A stretch of 64,000 nucleotides of DNA from Falsiroseomonas ponticola (GTDB lineage Bacteria; Pseudomonadota; Alphaproteobacteria; Acetobacterales; Acetobacteraceae): contig NZ_JAERQN010000001.1 of assembly GCF_016805305.1 (NCBI RefSeq), positions 1 through 64,000 on the forward strand, read 5' to 3'. This document shows positions 34,853 to 46,309 of this stretch, piece after piece. The notes beneath the pieces are model-generated. The model did not search any database, was not told the origin of the DNA, and saw only the letters and a list, made by a program, of their open reading frames with translations. The translations under genes and the position numbers were made by a program. The stretch's first letter is position 1, and each line of letters opens with the position of its first letter.

Positions 34853-35992
34853 ATGATCCTCACCCCCACCCTCACGGGTTATGTCGCGCGTGCCTTCTTC
34901 GGCATGACGCTCGCGATGCTGGGGGCGCTGACCGGCCTGGTCGCGCTGTTCGACTTCATCGAATTGCTGCGCCGCGCCGCGACCCGCCCCGATGTCGGCT
35001 TCGGCATCGCGCTGGAGATCGCGAGCCTGCGCCTGCCCTTCGTCTCCCTCCAGATCCTGCCCTTCTCCATCCTGCTCGGCGGCATCATCGCCTTCTGGCG
35101 GCTCACCCGGTCGTCGGAGCTGATCGTGGCGCGCGCCGCCGGCATCTCCGCCTGGGGGTTCCTGACCGGGCCGCTGGTGGTGGCGCTGCTGCTCGGCATG
35201 GTCGCCACCGGCGCCATCTCCCCCATCTCCTCCGCCCTGCTGTCGCGCGCCGAACGGCTGGACCAGACCTTCCTGCGCACCGGCGGGGGCATGACGGCGC
35301 TGGCCGGCGGGCGCCTCTGGCTCCGCCAGGCGGACCGGGAGCTGGAGGCGAATGGCGTCGCCATCATCTCCGGCCGCCCCGTCGCCATGCGCGGCGCGGA
35401 CCAGCCCCTGCCCCGCGCCGGCGCGCGGTTCGAGCTGCAGGAAGTCTCGGTCTGGCGCCTGACCGCCGCGGACCAGCCCCTGTCGCGGCTGGAGGCGCCG
35501 CGCGCCCGCCTGACCGCCGGCGCCTGGGTGATCGAGGATGCGGTGGCCTTCGGCGCCGACCGCATCGCCAAGCCCATCGGCACCATCAGCCTGCCGACGG
35601 AGCTGACGCCCGACCGCATCGAGGACAGCTTCGCCTCCCCGGAAACGCTGGATTTCTGGGCCCTGCCCGGCTTCATCGCGGTGCTGGAGGAGGCGGGCTT
35701 CTCCGCCGTCCGCCACCGCATCCAGTTCCAGTCCCTGCTGGCCCTGCCCGTCCTCGCCATCGCCATGGCGCTGCTCGCCGCCGGCTTCTCCATGCGCCAG
35801 ACGCGGCGCGGCGGCGTCGCGCAGATGATCGGCGGTGGCGTCGCCGCCGGATTCGCCCTGTTCGTCGTGGACAAGGTCAGCAATGAATTCGGGGAGGCGG
35901 GGTCCCTGCCGGTGGTGCTGGCCGCCTGGGCCCCCACCGTCGCGGGGCTGCTGCTGGCCCTCGCCCTGCTGCTGCACCTGGAGGATGGTTGA
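34853..35992 (+). CDS. lptG: LPS export ABC transporter permease LptG
   Basis: A 379-residue partner of LptF with the same six-segment fold and central beta domain. Marks are LTGYVARAFFGMTL, LPFSILLGGIIAFWRLTRSSELIVARAAGIS and FVVDKVSNEFGEAG. Its stop TGA overlaps the ATG of lptD by one base (TGATG), so LptD synthesis is probably coupled to the permease. Confidence 0.92.
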   Translation: MILTPTLTGYVARAFFGMTLAMLGALTGLVALFDFIELLRRAATRPDVGFGIALEIASLRLPFVSLQILPFSILLGGIIAFWRLTRSSELIVARAAGISAWGFLTGPLVVALLLGMVATGAISPISSALLSRAERLDQTFLRTGGGMTALAGGRLWLRQADRELEANGVAIISGRPVAMRGADQPLPRAGARFELQEVSVWRLTAADQPLSRLEAPRARLTAGAWVIEDAVAFGADRIAKPIGTISLPTELTPDRIEDSFASPETLDFWALPGFIAVLEEAGFSAVRHRIQFQSLLALPVLAIAMALLAAGFSMRQTRRGGVAQMIGGGVAAGFALFVVDKVSNEFGEAGSLPVVLAAWAPTVAGLLLALALLLHLEDG

Positions 35993-38337
35993 TGCGCCAG
36001 CCCGGCGGCCGATCGGGAAAGCTGCCCCCGCCGCTGCGCGCCCCGGGCGGCGCGCCCACGGGCCTGCGCCCGCGCCGCGCGCCCCGGCTTGTGTCCCTGG
36101 CGGTGCCGGCGCCGCTGCCCGCATCCGCGCCCGCCGCCGGGCCGCGCACCCGCGCCCGCCTGCTTCTCGGCACCGCGCTGGCCGCCGCCTGGCTGGTCCT
36201 GCTGCCCATCATCCCCGCCACCCCCCAGGGCTTCGGCGGCTTCGGCAGCCGCGCCAGCAGCGACGAACCCGTGACCTTCACGGCGGAGGAGGTGGAGTAC
36301 GACCAGGTCTCCAACACCGTCACCGCCCGCGGGCGGGTGGAGGCCTGGCAGGGCGACCGCGTGCTGCGCGCCGATGAATTCACCTACAACCGCGAAACCG
36401 GCGTCGCGGTGGCCACCGGCAACGTCGCGCTGATCGAGCCGGACGGCCAGACCCTCTTCGCCGACCGCGCGGAACTCCAGGGCGGCATGCGCGATGCCGC
36501 GATCGAGGGCATCCGCGGCCTGCTGGCCAACAATGCCCGCCTGGCCGCCGCCGGCGCGCGGCGCACCGGCGGCACCGTCACGGACCTGGCGCGCGTCGTC
36601 TATTCCTCCTGCGACCTGTGCCCGGAGGATCCGACGCGCCCGCCGCTCTGGCAGCTGCGCGCCCGGGTCGCGACGCTGGACAGCACGGAACAGCGCGTGC
36701 GCTACCGCGATGCCGCCGTGCAGTTCGGCGGCTGGCCGGTGCTCTACGCCCCCTATTTCAGCCATGCCTCGCCGGATGCGCCGCGCGCCTCGGGCTTCCT
36801 CTCGCCCACGCTCGGCACCACCCGCCTGCTCGGCGCCTTCGCGGAGATCCCCTACTACTGGGCGATCGACGACCATTCCGACGCCACCGTCACCGCGACG
36901 CTGTCGGAGAAGCAGATCCCGAATCTCGGCGTCGCCTATCGCCGCCGCTTCAACAGCGGCGACCTCTCGGTCGAGGGCTCGATCGGCGCGCTGGACGGCA
37001 CCTCCTCGGACGGCACGGGCGGCCACCTCTTCTCCCGCGGCCGCTTCTCGCTGGATGAGAACTGGCGCGCGGGCTTCGGCATCAACCGCGCCTCCTCCCG
37101 CGAATATCTCCGCGCCTGGCGCTATGGCGGGCCGCGGGTGCTGACCACCAGCGCCTATCTGGAAGGCTTCTGGGGCGCGGAAGGCTATGCCCGCATCGAC
37201 AGCATGATCTACCAGGGCCTCGATTCGCAGACGACGACCAGCCAGATCCCGGTCGTGCTGCCGCGGGGCTATGCGGACTACGTCTTCCCGACCGATGAGC
37301 TGGGCGGCAACTTCACCCTCGACGCCTCCGCCTACAGCATCTTCCGCACCACGGGCACGGATACGCGCCGCGTCGGCAGCCGCCTGTCCTACGAACTGCC
37401 CTTCACCGGGGAAGCGGGCGATCTCTGGACCTTCCGCACCCATGCCGATGTGCTGGGCGGCTGGGCGGATGGCCTGGCGCTGGCGCCCACCTATGGCGAT
37501 GCGGGGGGCGATGGCTTCTACGGCCGCGCCCATATCCGCAGCGCGGTGGATTGGCGCATGCCCTTCCTGCGCAGCGCGGGGGAATGGGGGTCGCAGCTGA
37601 TCGAGCCGCGGGTGCAGGTCGTGACCGGCCCCTCCACCGGCGCGCAGACCAGCTTCCCGAACGAGGACAGCCTCGACCTCGAATTCACCGACGCCAACCT
37701 GTTCAGCCTGAACCGCTTCCCGGGGCGGGACCGGCTGGAAGGCGGCACCCGCGTGGATGCCGCGCTGCGCGGCGCCTGGTTCTTCCCCAATGGCGGGCAG
37801 CTCGAGGCGCTCGCCGGCCGGTCCTTCCGCGCCGCGACGGACGCCACCTTCGCCCAGGGCACGGGGCTGGAGGGCCGGTCCTCCGACTGGGTCGGCCGCC
37901 TCCGCCTGGCGCCGGTGCCCTGGCTGGAACTGGTCGGCCGCACCCGGCTGGACCGGGAGACGACGGAACCCCGCCTGTGGGACGGCAGCGCCACCGTCTT
38001 CGGCGGCCCCTTCTCCCTGACCGGCGGCTACCTGCTGACCGACCCCGCCCCCTATGTGACGACACGGAAGCGGGAGGAGGTGTCGATCGGCGGCACGCTC
38101 CGCCTGACGGAGAACTGGCGCATCGGCGCCTTCGGCCGCTACGACATCCACCTGGACCGCGCGGTCAGCGGATCGGCCAGCGCGATCTACGAGGATGAGT
38201 GCCTGATCTTCGAGACGCGCTTCGTCCGCAACCGGGCGCAGGACCCGAATACGGGGCGCGACTATGCCGGCGGCACGCTGCTGCTGTTCCGCATCAGCCT
38301 GAAGACGGTCGGCGATTTCGGGTTCCGCGCCTTGTGA
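35992..38337 (+). CDS. lptD: LPS-assembly outer-membrane protein LptD
   Basis: A 781-residue outer-membrane protein that inserts lipopolysaccharide into the outer leaflet with LptE. A long positively charged N-region precedes a signal segment (about 58-82). Then comes the OstA/LptA-like domain (FTAEEVEYDQVSNTVTARG, about 100-205) and a large beta barrel. Cysteines Cys207 and Cys210 form a CxxC, and Cys737 lies near the C-terminus, a pattern compatible with the disulfides needed for LptD maturation. ATG 35992 is preferred over the TTG one codon before. Confidence 0.92.
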   Translation: MRQPGGRSGKLPPPLRAPGGAPTGLRPRRAPRLVSLAVPAPLPASAPAAGPRTRARLLLGTALAAAWLVLLPIIPATPQGFGGFGSRASSDEPVTFTAEEVEYDQVSNTVTARGRVEAWQGDRVLRADEFTYNRETGVAVATGNVALIEPDGQTLFADRAELQGGMRDAAIEGIRGLLANNARLAAAGARRTGGTVTDLARVVYSSCDLCPEDPTRPPLWQLRARVATLDSTEQRVRYRDAAVQFGGWPVLYAPYFSHASPDAPRASGFLSPTLGTTRLLGAFAEIPYYWAIDDHSDATVTATLSEKQIPNLGVAYRRRFNSGDLSVEGSIGALDGTSSDGTGGHLFSRGRFSLDENWRAGFGINRASSREYLRAWRYGGPRVLTTSAYLEGFWGAEGYARIDSMIYQGLDSQTTTSQIPVVLPRGYADYVFPTDELGGNFTLDASAYSIFRTTGTDTRRVGSRLSYELPFTGEAGDLWTFRTHADVLGGWADGLALAPTYGDAGGDGFYGRAHIRSAVDWRMPFLRSAGEWGSQLIEPRVQVVTGPSTGAQTSFPNEDSLDLEFTDANLFSLNRFPGRDRLEGGTRVDAALRGAWFFPNGGQLEALAGRSFRAATDATFAQGTGLEGRSSDWVGRLRLAPVPWLELVGRTRLDRETTEPRLWDGSATVFGGPFSLTGGYLLTDPAPYVTTRKREEVSIGGTLRLTENWRIGAFGRYDIHLDRAVSGSASAIYEDECLIFETRFVRNRAQDPNTGRDYAGGTLLLFRISLKTVGDFGFRAL

Positions 38338-38408
38338 TGACGCGCCCGGACCCGGCGGGGCACGCTCGCGCCCTTCCCAATACCCCCCCGCACGCCTAGG
38401 AAAGCGCC

Positions 38409-39749
38409 ATGCGTCCCACCGCCCGCGCCCTGCTGCTGCTCTCCGCCCTGGCCCTGCCCCCCGTGGCGGGGGCGCCCGCCCTGGCCCAGGCGCCGGCCGC
38501 GCCCGCGCCCGCGCCGGCGGGCTCCACGAACGGCCGCGCGCCGGACGGCGCGACCAACGGCATCGTCGCCGTCATCAACGGGGACATCGTCACCCGTGGC
38601 GACGTGGATGGCCGCCGGCGCCTCTTCGCGCTGAATGCCGGCCTGCCGGCATCGCCGGAGGTGCTGGAACGCCTGACGCCGCAGGTCACGCGCCTGCTGG
38701 TGGATGAAAGGCTGCGCATGCAGGACGTGCAGCGCCGCCGCATCCCCGTGACGGATACCGACATCGCCCAGGCGGTGGCGGAGCTCGAGCGCCGCAACAA
38801 CCTGCCCGCCGGCGGCCTGGTGGCCCAGCTGCGCCGCGCCGGGGTGGAGCCCCGCGTGCTCTACGACCAGCTGCGCGTGCAGATCGGCTGGGCGCGGCTG
38901 CTGCGCCAGATCCTGGGCCCCCAGGCCCAGCCCACGGATGCCGAGGTGGCGGAGCAGATCGCCCTGCAGCGCGCCCGCACCGGCCAGCAGGAATTCCTGG
39001 TCAGCGAGATCTTCGTCCCCGTGGACGATCCGGGGGAGGAGGCGGAAGTCCGCCGCTTCGTGGAGGAGGTGGTCACCCAGCTCCGCCGCGGCGTGCCCTT
39101 CCCCGTCGCCGCCACCCAGTTCAGCCAGGCCCAGACCGCGCTGCAGGGCGGCGACCTCGGCTGGGTGGGGCTGGAGGCGCTGGACGAGGCGGTGGCCCGC
39201 ATCGTCGGCCAGATGCCCCCCGGCGCCATCAGCAACGCCATCGCCGTGCCCGGCGGCTTCCAGATCGTGGCGCTGCGCCAGCGCCGGGAGGTGGGCCGGG
39301 ACGAGGCGACGATGCTGACGCTGCGCCAGGCCTTCTTCCCCTTCGCCACCCCGCTGAACCCGCAGGCCCCCACGGCCCAGCAGGTGGCCGTGGTGGAACG
39401 CGCCCGCGCCCTGGCCGCCAGCGCCCGCAGCTGCGAGGCGGTGGAGCAGGCCGCCCGCGCCGCCGGCAGCGGGCGGGACCCCGATCCCGGCCCGGTGCGG
39501 CTGGAAACCGTGCAGCCGCCGCCGCTGCGCCAGCTGATCGGCAGCCTGCCCCCCGGCCGTGCCAGCCAGCCCGTGATCGCGCCCGACGGCGTCGCCATCA
39601 TCATGGTCTGCACGCGGGAGACGCGGAACCAGGCCGAGATCACGCCCGACGTCGCCCGCCAGCAGCTGCTGCGCGACCGCGTGGAACTGCTCTCCCGCCA
39701 GCTCCAGCGCGACCTCCGCCGCCGCGCCCAGATCGAGATGCGCAGCTGA
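38409..39749 (+). CDS. surA: Periplasmic chaperone and peptidyl-prolyl isomerase SurA
   Basis: A 446-residue exported protein with a signal peptide ending at ALAQA, a low-complexity Ala-Pro linker, a SurA N-domain (IVAVINGDIVTRGDVDGRRR, about 50-190) and a parvulin domain beginning near 195 (EFLVSEIFVPVDDPG to GGFQIVALRQ). SurA escorts outer-membrane proteins such as LptD to the BAM complex, which explains its place in this operon. A second parvulin-like stretch at the C-terminus is divergent. Confidence 0.88.
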   Translation: MRPTARALLLLSALALPPVAGAPALAQAPAAPAPAPAGSTNGRAPDGATNGIVAVINGDIVTRGDVDGRRRLFALNAGLPASPEVLERLTPQVTRLLVDERLRMQDVQRRRIPVTDTDIAQAVAELERRNNLPAGGLVAQLRRAGVEPRVLYDQLRVQIGWARLLRQILGPQAQPTDAEVAEQIALQRARTGQQEFLVSEIFVPVDDPGEEAEVRRFVEEVVTQLRRGVPFPVAATQFSQAQTALQGGDLGWVGLEALDEAVARIVGQMPPGAISNAIAVPGGFQIVALRQRREVGRDEATMLTLRQAFFPFATPLNPQAPTAQQVAVVERARALAASARSCEAVEQAARAAGSGRDPDPGPVRLETVQPPPLRQLIGSLPPGRASQPVIAPDGVAIIMVCTRETRNQAEITPDVARQQLLRDRVELLSRQLQRDLRRRAQIEMRS

Positions 39750-39768
39750 GAGCGGGGACGGCGTCGTC

Positions 39769-40596
39769 GTGAGCACGGCGCTTCCCTCGCTGCGCGACAC
39801 CATCGCGCGGCACGGCCTCGATGCCCGGAAGTCGCTCGGCCAGCATTTCCTGCTGGACCAGAACCTCTGCGACCGCATCGCGACGCTGGCCGGGGACCTG
39901 ACGGGCCGCCATGTGCTGGAAGTGGGCCCCGGTCCCGGCGGCCTGACCCGCGCGCTGCTCGCCTCCCCCGCCGCCGCCGTGCTGGCGGTGGAGCTGGACC
40001 GCCGCGCCATCGCCGCGCTGGCGGAGCTGTCTGATGCCTTCCCGGGCCGGCTGCGCGTGCTGGAGGCCGATGCGACGACGATCGACGCCGTAAGCCTGCT
40101 GCCGACTCCACGAAAAATCATCGCCAACCTGCCCTACAACGTCGCGACGCCGCTGCTGGTGGGCTGGCTGCGGAACGCCCGGCACTTCGAATCCATGGCG
40201 CTGATGTTCCAGCAGGAGGTGGCGGAGCGCATCTGCGCCGCGCCCGGCACGGAAGCCTATGGGCGCCTCGGCGTGCTGGCGCAGTGGCGCTGCCAGGCGC
40301 GCTTCCTGCTGAGCCTCCCCCCCGGCGCCTTCAGCCCCCCCCCGAAAGTCCACTCCGCCGTGGTCGGCCTGGTGCCGCATGCCGAGGACCCGGGGCCGGA
40401 CCTCTTCGCCACCATGGAACGCCTGACCGCCGCCGCCTTCGGCCAGCGCCGCAAGATGCTGCGCGGATCGCTGAAGTCGCTCGGCCAGGCGGAGGCGCTG
40501 CTGGACGCCGCCGGCATCGCCGGCGACCGCCGGGCGGAGACGCTGACCATCCCCGAATTCGACCGCCTGGCCCGCGCCCTCTTCGCGCGGGGCTGA
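39769..40596 (+). CDS. rsmA: 16S rRNA dimethyladenosine transferase
   Basis: A 275-residue RsmA/KsgA enzyme that dimethylates two adjacent adenines near the 3' end of 16S rRNA. Motifs are KSLGQHFLLDQN, EVGPGPGGLT for AdoMet binding and the catalytic NLPYNVATPL. It starts with GTG. It follows surA directly; in related genomes pdxA usually lies between the two and is not present here. Confidence 0.95.
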   Translation: MSTALPSLRDTIARHGLDARKSLGQHFLLDQNLCDRIATLAGDLTGRHVLEVGPGPGGLTRALLASPAAAVLAVELDRRAIAALAELSDAFPGRLRVLEADATTIDAVSLLPTPRKIIANLPYNVATPLLVGWLRNARHFESMALMFQQEVAERICAAPGTEAYGRLGVLAQWRCQARFLLSLPPGAFSPPPKVHSAVVGLVPHAEDPGPDLFATMERLTAAAFGQRRKMLRGSLKSLGQAEALLDAAGIAGDRRAETLTIPEFDRLARALFARG

Positions 40597-40611
40597 GAAG
40601 AGGACCCGTCC

Positions 40612-41574
40612 ATGCTGCCGCCCAAGCCGACGATCTGCTTCGCCCATGTCGCCTACCGCTTCGCCGAACGCTACGCGGAGCGCGGCGGCACCCTGCCCCA
40701 TTTCGAGGTCCGCAGCCTGCCGGAGCTGGAGGCCCGGATCGGGGAGGCCGATATCCTCCTCGTCTCCGGCATGTGGCGGAACCACCTGGCGGCGCAGGCG
40801 CCGCGGCTGAAGTTCATCCAGTCCATCAGCGCGGGCGTGGACCAGTATGACCGCGCCGTGCTGGCCGGCGCCGGCATCCGCCTGGCCTCCGCCCAGGGCG
40901 CCAATGCCAATGCCGTCTCCGAACACGCCATTTCCCTGATCCTCGCCATCGCCCGCCGCCTGCCGGAGGCCCGCGACAACCAGGCCCGCAAGCACTGGCG
41001 CGGCATGATCGGCGACCTGACGAAGCGCGAGGACGAACTCGGCGGCAAGACCCTGCTGGTGGTCGGCATCGGCCGCATCGGCGGCCGCCTGGCGCGACTG
41101 GCGAAAGCCTTCGGCATGAACGTCATCGGCCTGCGCCAGGACCCCTCCAAGGGCGCGGAGGGCGCGGACGAGATCCACGGCATGGGCGCGCTGATGGCCC
41201 AGCTTCCCCGCGCCGACTACGTCGCCCTGACCTGCGCGCTGACGCCCGAGACGCGCGGCCTGATGGGTGCCGCGCAATTCGCCGCCATGAAGCCCGCCGC
41301 CATCCTGGTGAACGTCGCCCGCGGCGCCGTCTGCGTGGAGGCGGACCTCGTCGCGGCACTCGCCTCCGGCCATCTCGGCGCCGCCGCGCTGGACGTGACG
41401 GCGGAGGAACCGCTGGCCGAGGCCTCGCCCCTCTGGTCCATGCCCAACGTCTTCATCACCCCCCATACGGGCGGCGAGACGCGGGCCTATGAGGGCAATG
41501 TGCTGGACCTGATGGAGGAGAACCTGAAGCGCCTCCACGCCGGGGAGACGACGCTGAAGAACCAGGTCGTCTGA
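40612..41574 (+). CDS. NAD-dependent D-2-hydroxyacid dehydrogenase
   Basis: A 320-residue enzyme of the D-isomer 2-hydroxyacid dehydrogenase family. The Rossmann motif is VVGIGRIGGRLARLAKAFG. The catalytic residues lie in NVARGA (Arg), the acidic residue of TAEEPL and His of TPHTGG. It reduces 2-keto acids or oxidises D-hydroxyacids with NAD(H) or NADP(H). Substrate range cannot be told. It is 15 bases after rsmA and may be co-transcribed with it. The next gene is convergent. Confidence 0.85.
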   Translation: MLPPKPTICFAHVAYRFAERYAERGGTLPHFEVRSLPELEARIGEADILLVSGMWRNHLAAQAPRLKFIQSISAGVDQYDRAVLAGAGIRLASAQGANANAVSEHAISLILAIARRLPEARDNQARKHWRGMIGDLTKREDELGGKTLLVVGIGRIGGRLARLAKAFGMNVIGLRQDPSKGAEGADEIHGMGALMAQLPRADYVALTCALTPETRGLMGAAQFAAMKPAAILVNVARGAVCVEADLVAALASGHLGAAALDVTAEEPLAEASPLWSMPNVFITPHTGGETRAYEGNVLDLMEENLKRLHAGETTLKNQVV

Positions 41575-41590
41575 CCAGCGGGCGGGGCCG

Positions 41591-42448
41591 TCACCCGTTC
41601 ACGACGGTCCCGCCATTCGGGTGGATCACCTGCCCGCTGATGTAGGAACTGTCCAGGTTGCTGGCCAGGAAGATGTAGGCCGGCGCCACCTCATCCGGCT
41701 GGCCCGCCCGCCCCATCGGCGCCTGCGCGCCATGCTCCGCCGTCCGCTCCGCGCTGAAGCTGGCCGGGATCAGCGGCGTCCAGATCGGGCCCGGCGCCAC
41801 CGCATTCACGCGAATGCCCCGCTTCTGCAGCGACTTCGCCAGGCTGCGCGTGAAGGCCACGATCGCGCCCTTGGTGCTGGCATAGTCGATCAGCGTCGGA
41901 TTGCCCTGATAGGCCGTGATGCTCGTCGTGTTCACGATCGCCGAGCCCTCGCCCATATGCTTCAGCGCCGCGCGCGTCACCCACATCATGCCGAGGATGT
42001 TCGTCCGGAACGTCTTCTCGACCTGCTCCGTCGGGATCTCGGAAAAATCCTCGCAGACATGCTGCTCCGCGGCGTTGTTCACCAGCACGTCGATCCGCCC
42101 CAGCTCCCCCACCACGCGCTGCACCAGGATGTCGCAGACCTGCGCATCGCCGATATCGCCCGCGATGGCGACGGCGCGCCGCCCCTCCGCCTCGATCAGG
42201 CGCTTCGTCTCCTCGGCATCCTGGCCCTCATCCAGGTAGAGGATCGCGACATCCGCGCCCTCCTTCGCGAAGCCGATCGCGACCGCCCGGCCGATGCCGC
42301 TGTCGCCGCCCGTCACCAGCGCGACCTTGCCCGTGAGCTTGCCGGAGCCCTTCCACTTCGCCATGGCCGATTCCGGCCGCGGCTCCATCTCGGCCTCGAT
42401 GCCGGGCTGGTGGGACTGGGACTGGCGAGGCTGCGGCGTATCGGGCAT
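41591..42448 (-). CDS. Short-chain dehydrogenase/reductase (YghA-like)
   Basis: A 285-residue SDR with an extended N-terminus (about 35 residues rich in Gln and Pro) before the NAD(P) motif TGGDSGIGRAVA. The NNAAEQ motif and catalytic Tyr and Lys in YASTKGAI are present, with Ser in NTTSIT. The overall pattern matches the YghA/glucose dehydrogenase-like SDRs. The true substrate is unknown. Confidence 0.88.
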   Translation of the reverse strand: MPDTPQPRQSQSHQPGIEAEMEPRPESAMAKWKGSGKLTGKVALVTGGDSGIGRAVAIGFAKEGADVAILYLDEGQDAEETKRLIEAEGRRAVAIAGDIGDAQVCDILVQRVVGELGRIDVLVNNAAEQHVCEDFSEIPTEQVEKTFRTNILGMMWVTRAALKHMGEGSAIVNTTSITAYQGNPTLIDYASTKGAIVAFTRSLAKSLQKRGIRVNAVAPGPIWTPLIPASFSAERTAEHGAQAPMGRAGQPDEVAPAYIFLASNLDSSYISGQVIHPNGGTVVNG

Positions 42449-42518
42449 GGGGATTCTCTCCGGTTATCCCCCGGCAACGGCGCCCGAGGCCCCGGAGTTC
42501 AGGCCCACCGCCGAAACG

Positions 42519-43307
42519 TCAGTCCCGCTTCACGCCCCCATGCCGCTCCGGCTCCAGCCGGGCCTTGAGATAGGCGAGCAGCGGAAAGGCCCCCGTGCAG
42601 AGCGCCAGCAGCACGCCCCAGCCCCCCTCCCGATACCCCTTCCGGGACACGTAGCTCTTCCACACCCGGGACACGAAACGCCGGAGATTGTCCGGCATCG
42701 ACCCGATATTTCCCTGCGCGATCAGATCCGCCGCCTTGGCGGAGGAATACTTGTCCAACCGCCGCAGCATGTCGGAGATGTCCCGGTCCACCAGGTGGAT
42801 CAGCGCGCCCTCCGTGATCTTCGGGCCCTCCTTCCCCACCCAGTCCAGCCCCGGATGCACCCGCTGCGCCCGCCACCGCTTGGCGCCCTTGCGGAACAGC
42901 CGCGGCACCGACGTGGTCCCGAAGCTCCCCGCCCAGCCATGCCGCACCAGCCGAGCGCCGACATAATTGTCCACCGGCACCTGATGCCAGGCGTGCCCCG
43001 ACACCGCGATCACCCGCCGCACCGCGGCCGCCAGCGGCGGGCTCACCCGCTCATCCGCATCGACCTCCAGCACCCAATCGCTGGAACAGGCGGCAATCCC
43101 GGCATTCCGCCGCTCGCCCTCCAACTCCCAAGCGCCCTCGATCACCCGCGCCCCGGCCGCGCGCGCAATCGCCGCACTCGCATCCGTCGTGCGATCCAGC
43201 ACCACCACGACCTCATCCGCGAAGGCCACCGAGGCCAGGCAATCCGGCAGCCGCTCAGCCTCGTTGCGCGCGACGATGAGGGCGGAGAGGGTCGGCGTGG
43301 CGGTCAT
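42519..43307 (-). CDS. Glycosyltransferase family 2 (LPS core-type)
   Basis: A 262-residue GT2 enzyme with the nucleotide-sugar motif LIVARNEAERLPDCL, an ADERVSP acidic motif in place of DXD and a C-terminal amphipathic or hydrophobic segment. The shape matches WaaE/KdtX-type core glucosyltransferases. Longer in-frame versions run back through a repeat element, so the start at 43307 is preferred. It may add a sugar to the LPS core, in keeping with the LPS genes in the window. Confidence 0.8.
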   Translation of the reverse strand: MTATPTLSALIVARNEAERLPDCLASVAFADEVVVVLDRTTDASAAIARAAGARVIEGAWELEGERRNAGIAACSSDWVLEVDADERVSPPLAAAVRRVIAVSGHAWHQVPVDNYVGARLVRHGWAGSFGTTSVPRLFRKGAKRWRAQRVHPGLDWVGKEGPKITEGALIHLVDRDISDMLRRLDKYSSAKAADLIAQGNIGSMPDNLRRFVSRVWKSYVSRKGYREGGWGVLLALCTGAFPLLAYLKARLEPERHGGVKRD

Positions 43308-43316
43308 GCTGCCGCA

Positions 43317-43522
43317 GGGAGGGCTCCGCCCTCCCCGCACCCCACCCGCCAAGGGGCAGCGGCCCCTTGGAACCCATGACTTGATGGGAGGAAAGGGAGG
43401 GGGCGCGGTCGCACGGATGCGAAGGGAGCGCGGGTGGCGCCCCCTCCCTTTCCTCCCATGAACGGTGGTCCAGGAGGCCCCTGCCTCCTGGCGGGGGGTG
43501 CAGGGGGGCGGCGCCCCCCTGC
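43317..43522. repeat. Two-hairpin intergenic element, copy D (inverted pair around a 23-bp inverted repeat)
   Basis: Order: hairpin 1 (43317-43324 against 43328-43335), linker CACCCCACCCGCCA, hairpin 2 (43349-43357 against 43362-43370), a perfect 23-bp inverted repeat (43384-43406 against 43437-43459) with a 30-base loop, hairpin 2' (43470-43478 against 43483-43491), linker GCGGGGGGTG, and hairpin 1' (43500-43509 against 43513-43522). It fills the gap between the GT2 gene start and the ppdK stop, both on the minus strand. Confidence 0.85.
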
Positions 43523-43533
43523 CAGCGCGACCT

Positions 43534-46206
<2,673 letters not shown>

Positions 46207-46309
46207 TGGACGGCGCTCTCCTGCAAACTGCGTGGCTGTTCGCGACGAACTGCCACCGCGTCCCGGCCGGGGCAAGCCTTATGCCGGGTAAGCGGAGGCG
46301 GCCTGTGTG

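Noticed and set aside
34879..38151. A 1090-codon minus-strand frame over lptG and lptD
   Set aside because: High G+C suppresses stop codons; the plus strand has complete, recognisable LptG and LptD.
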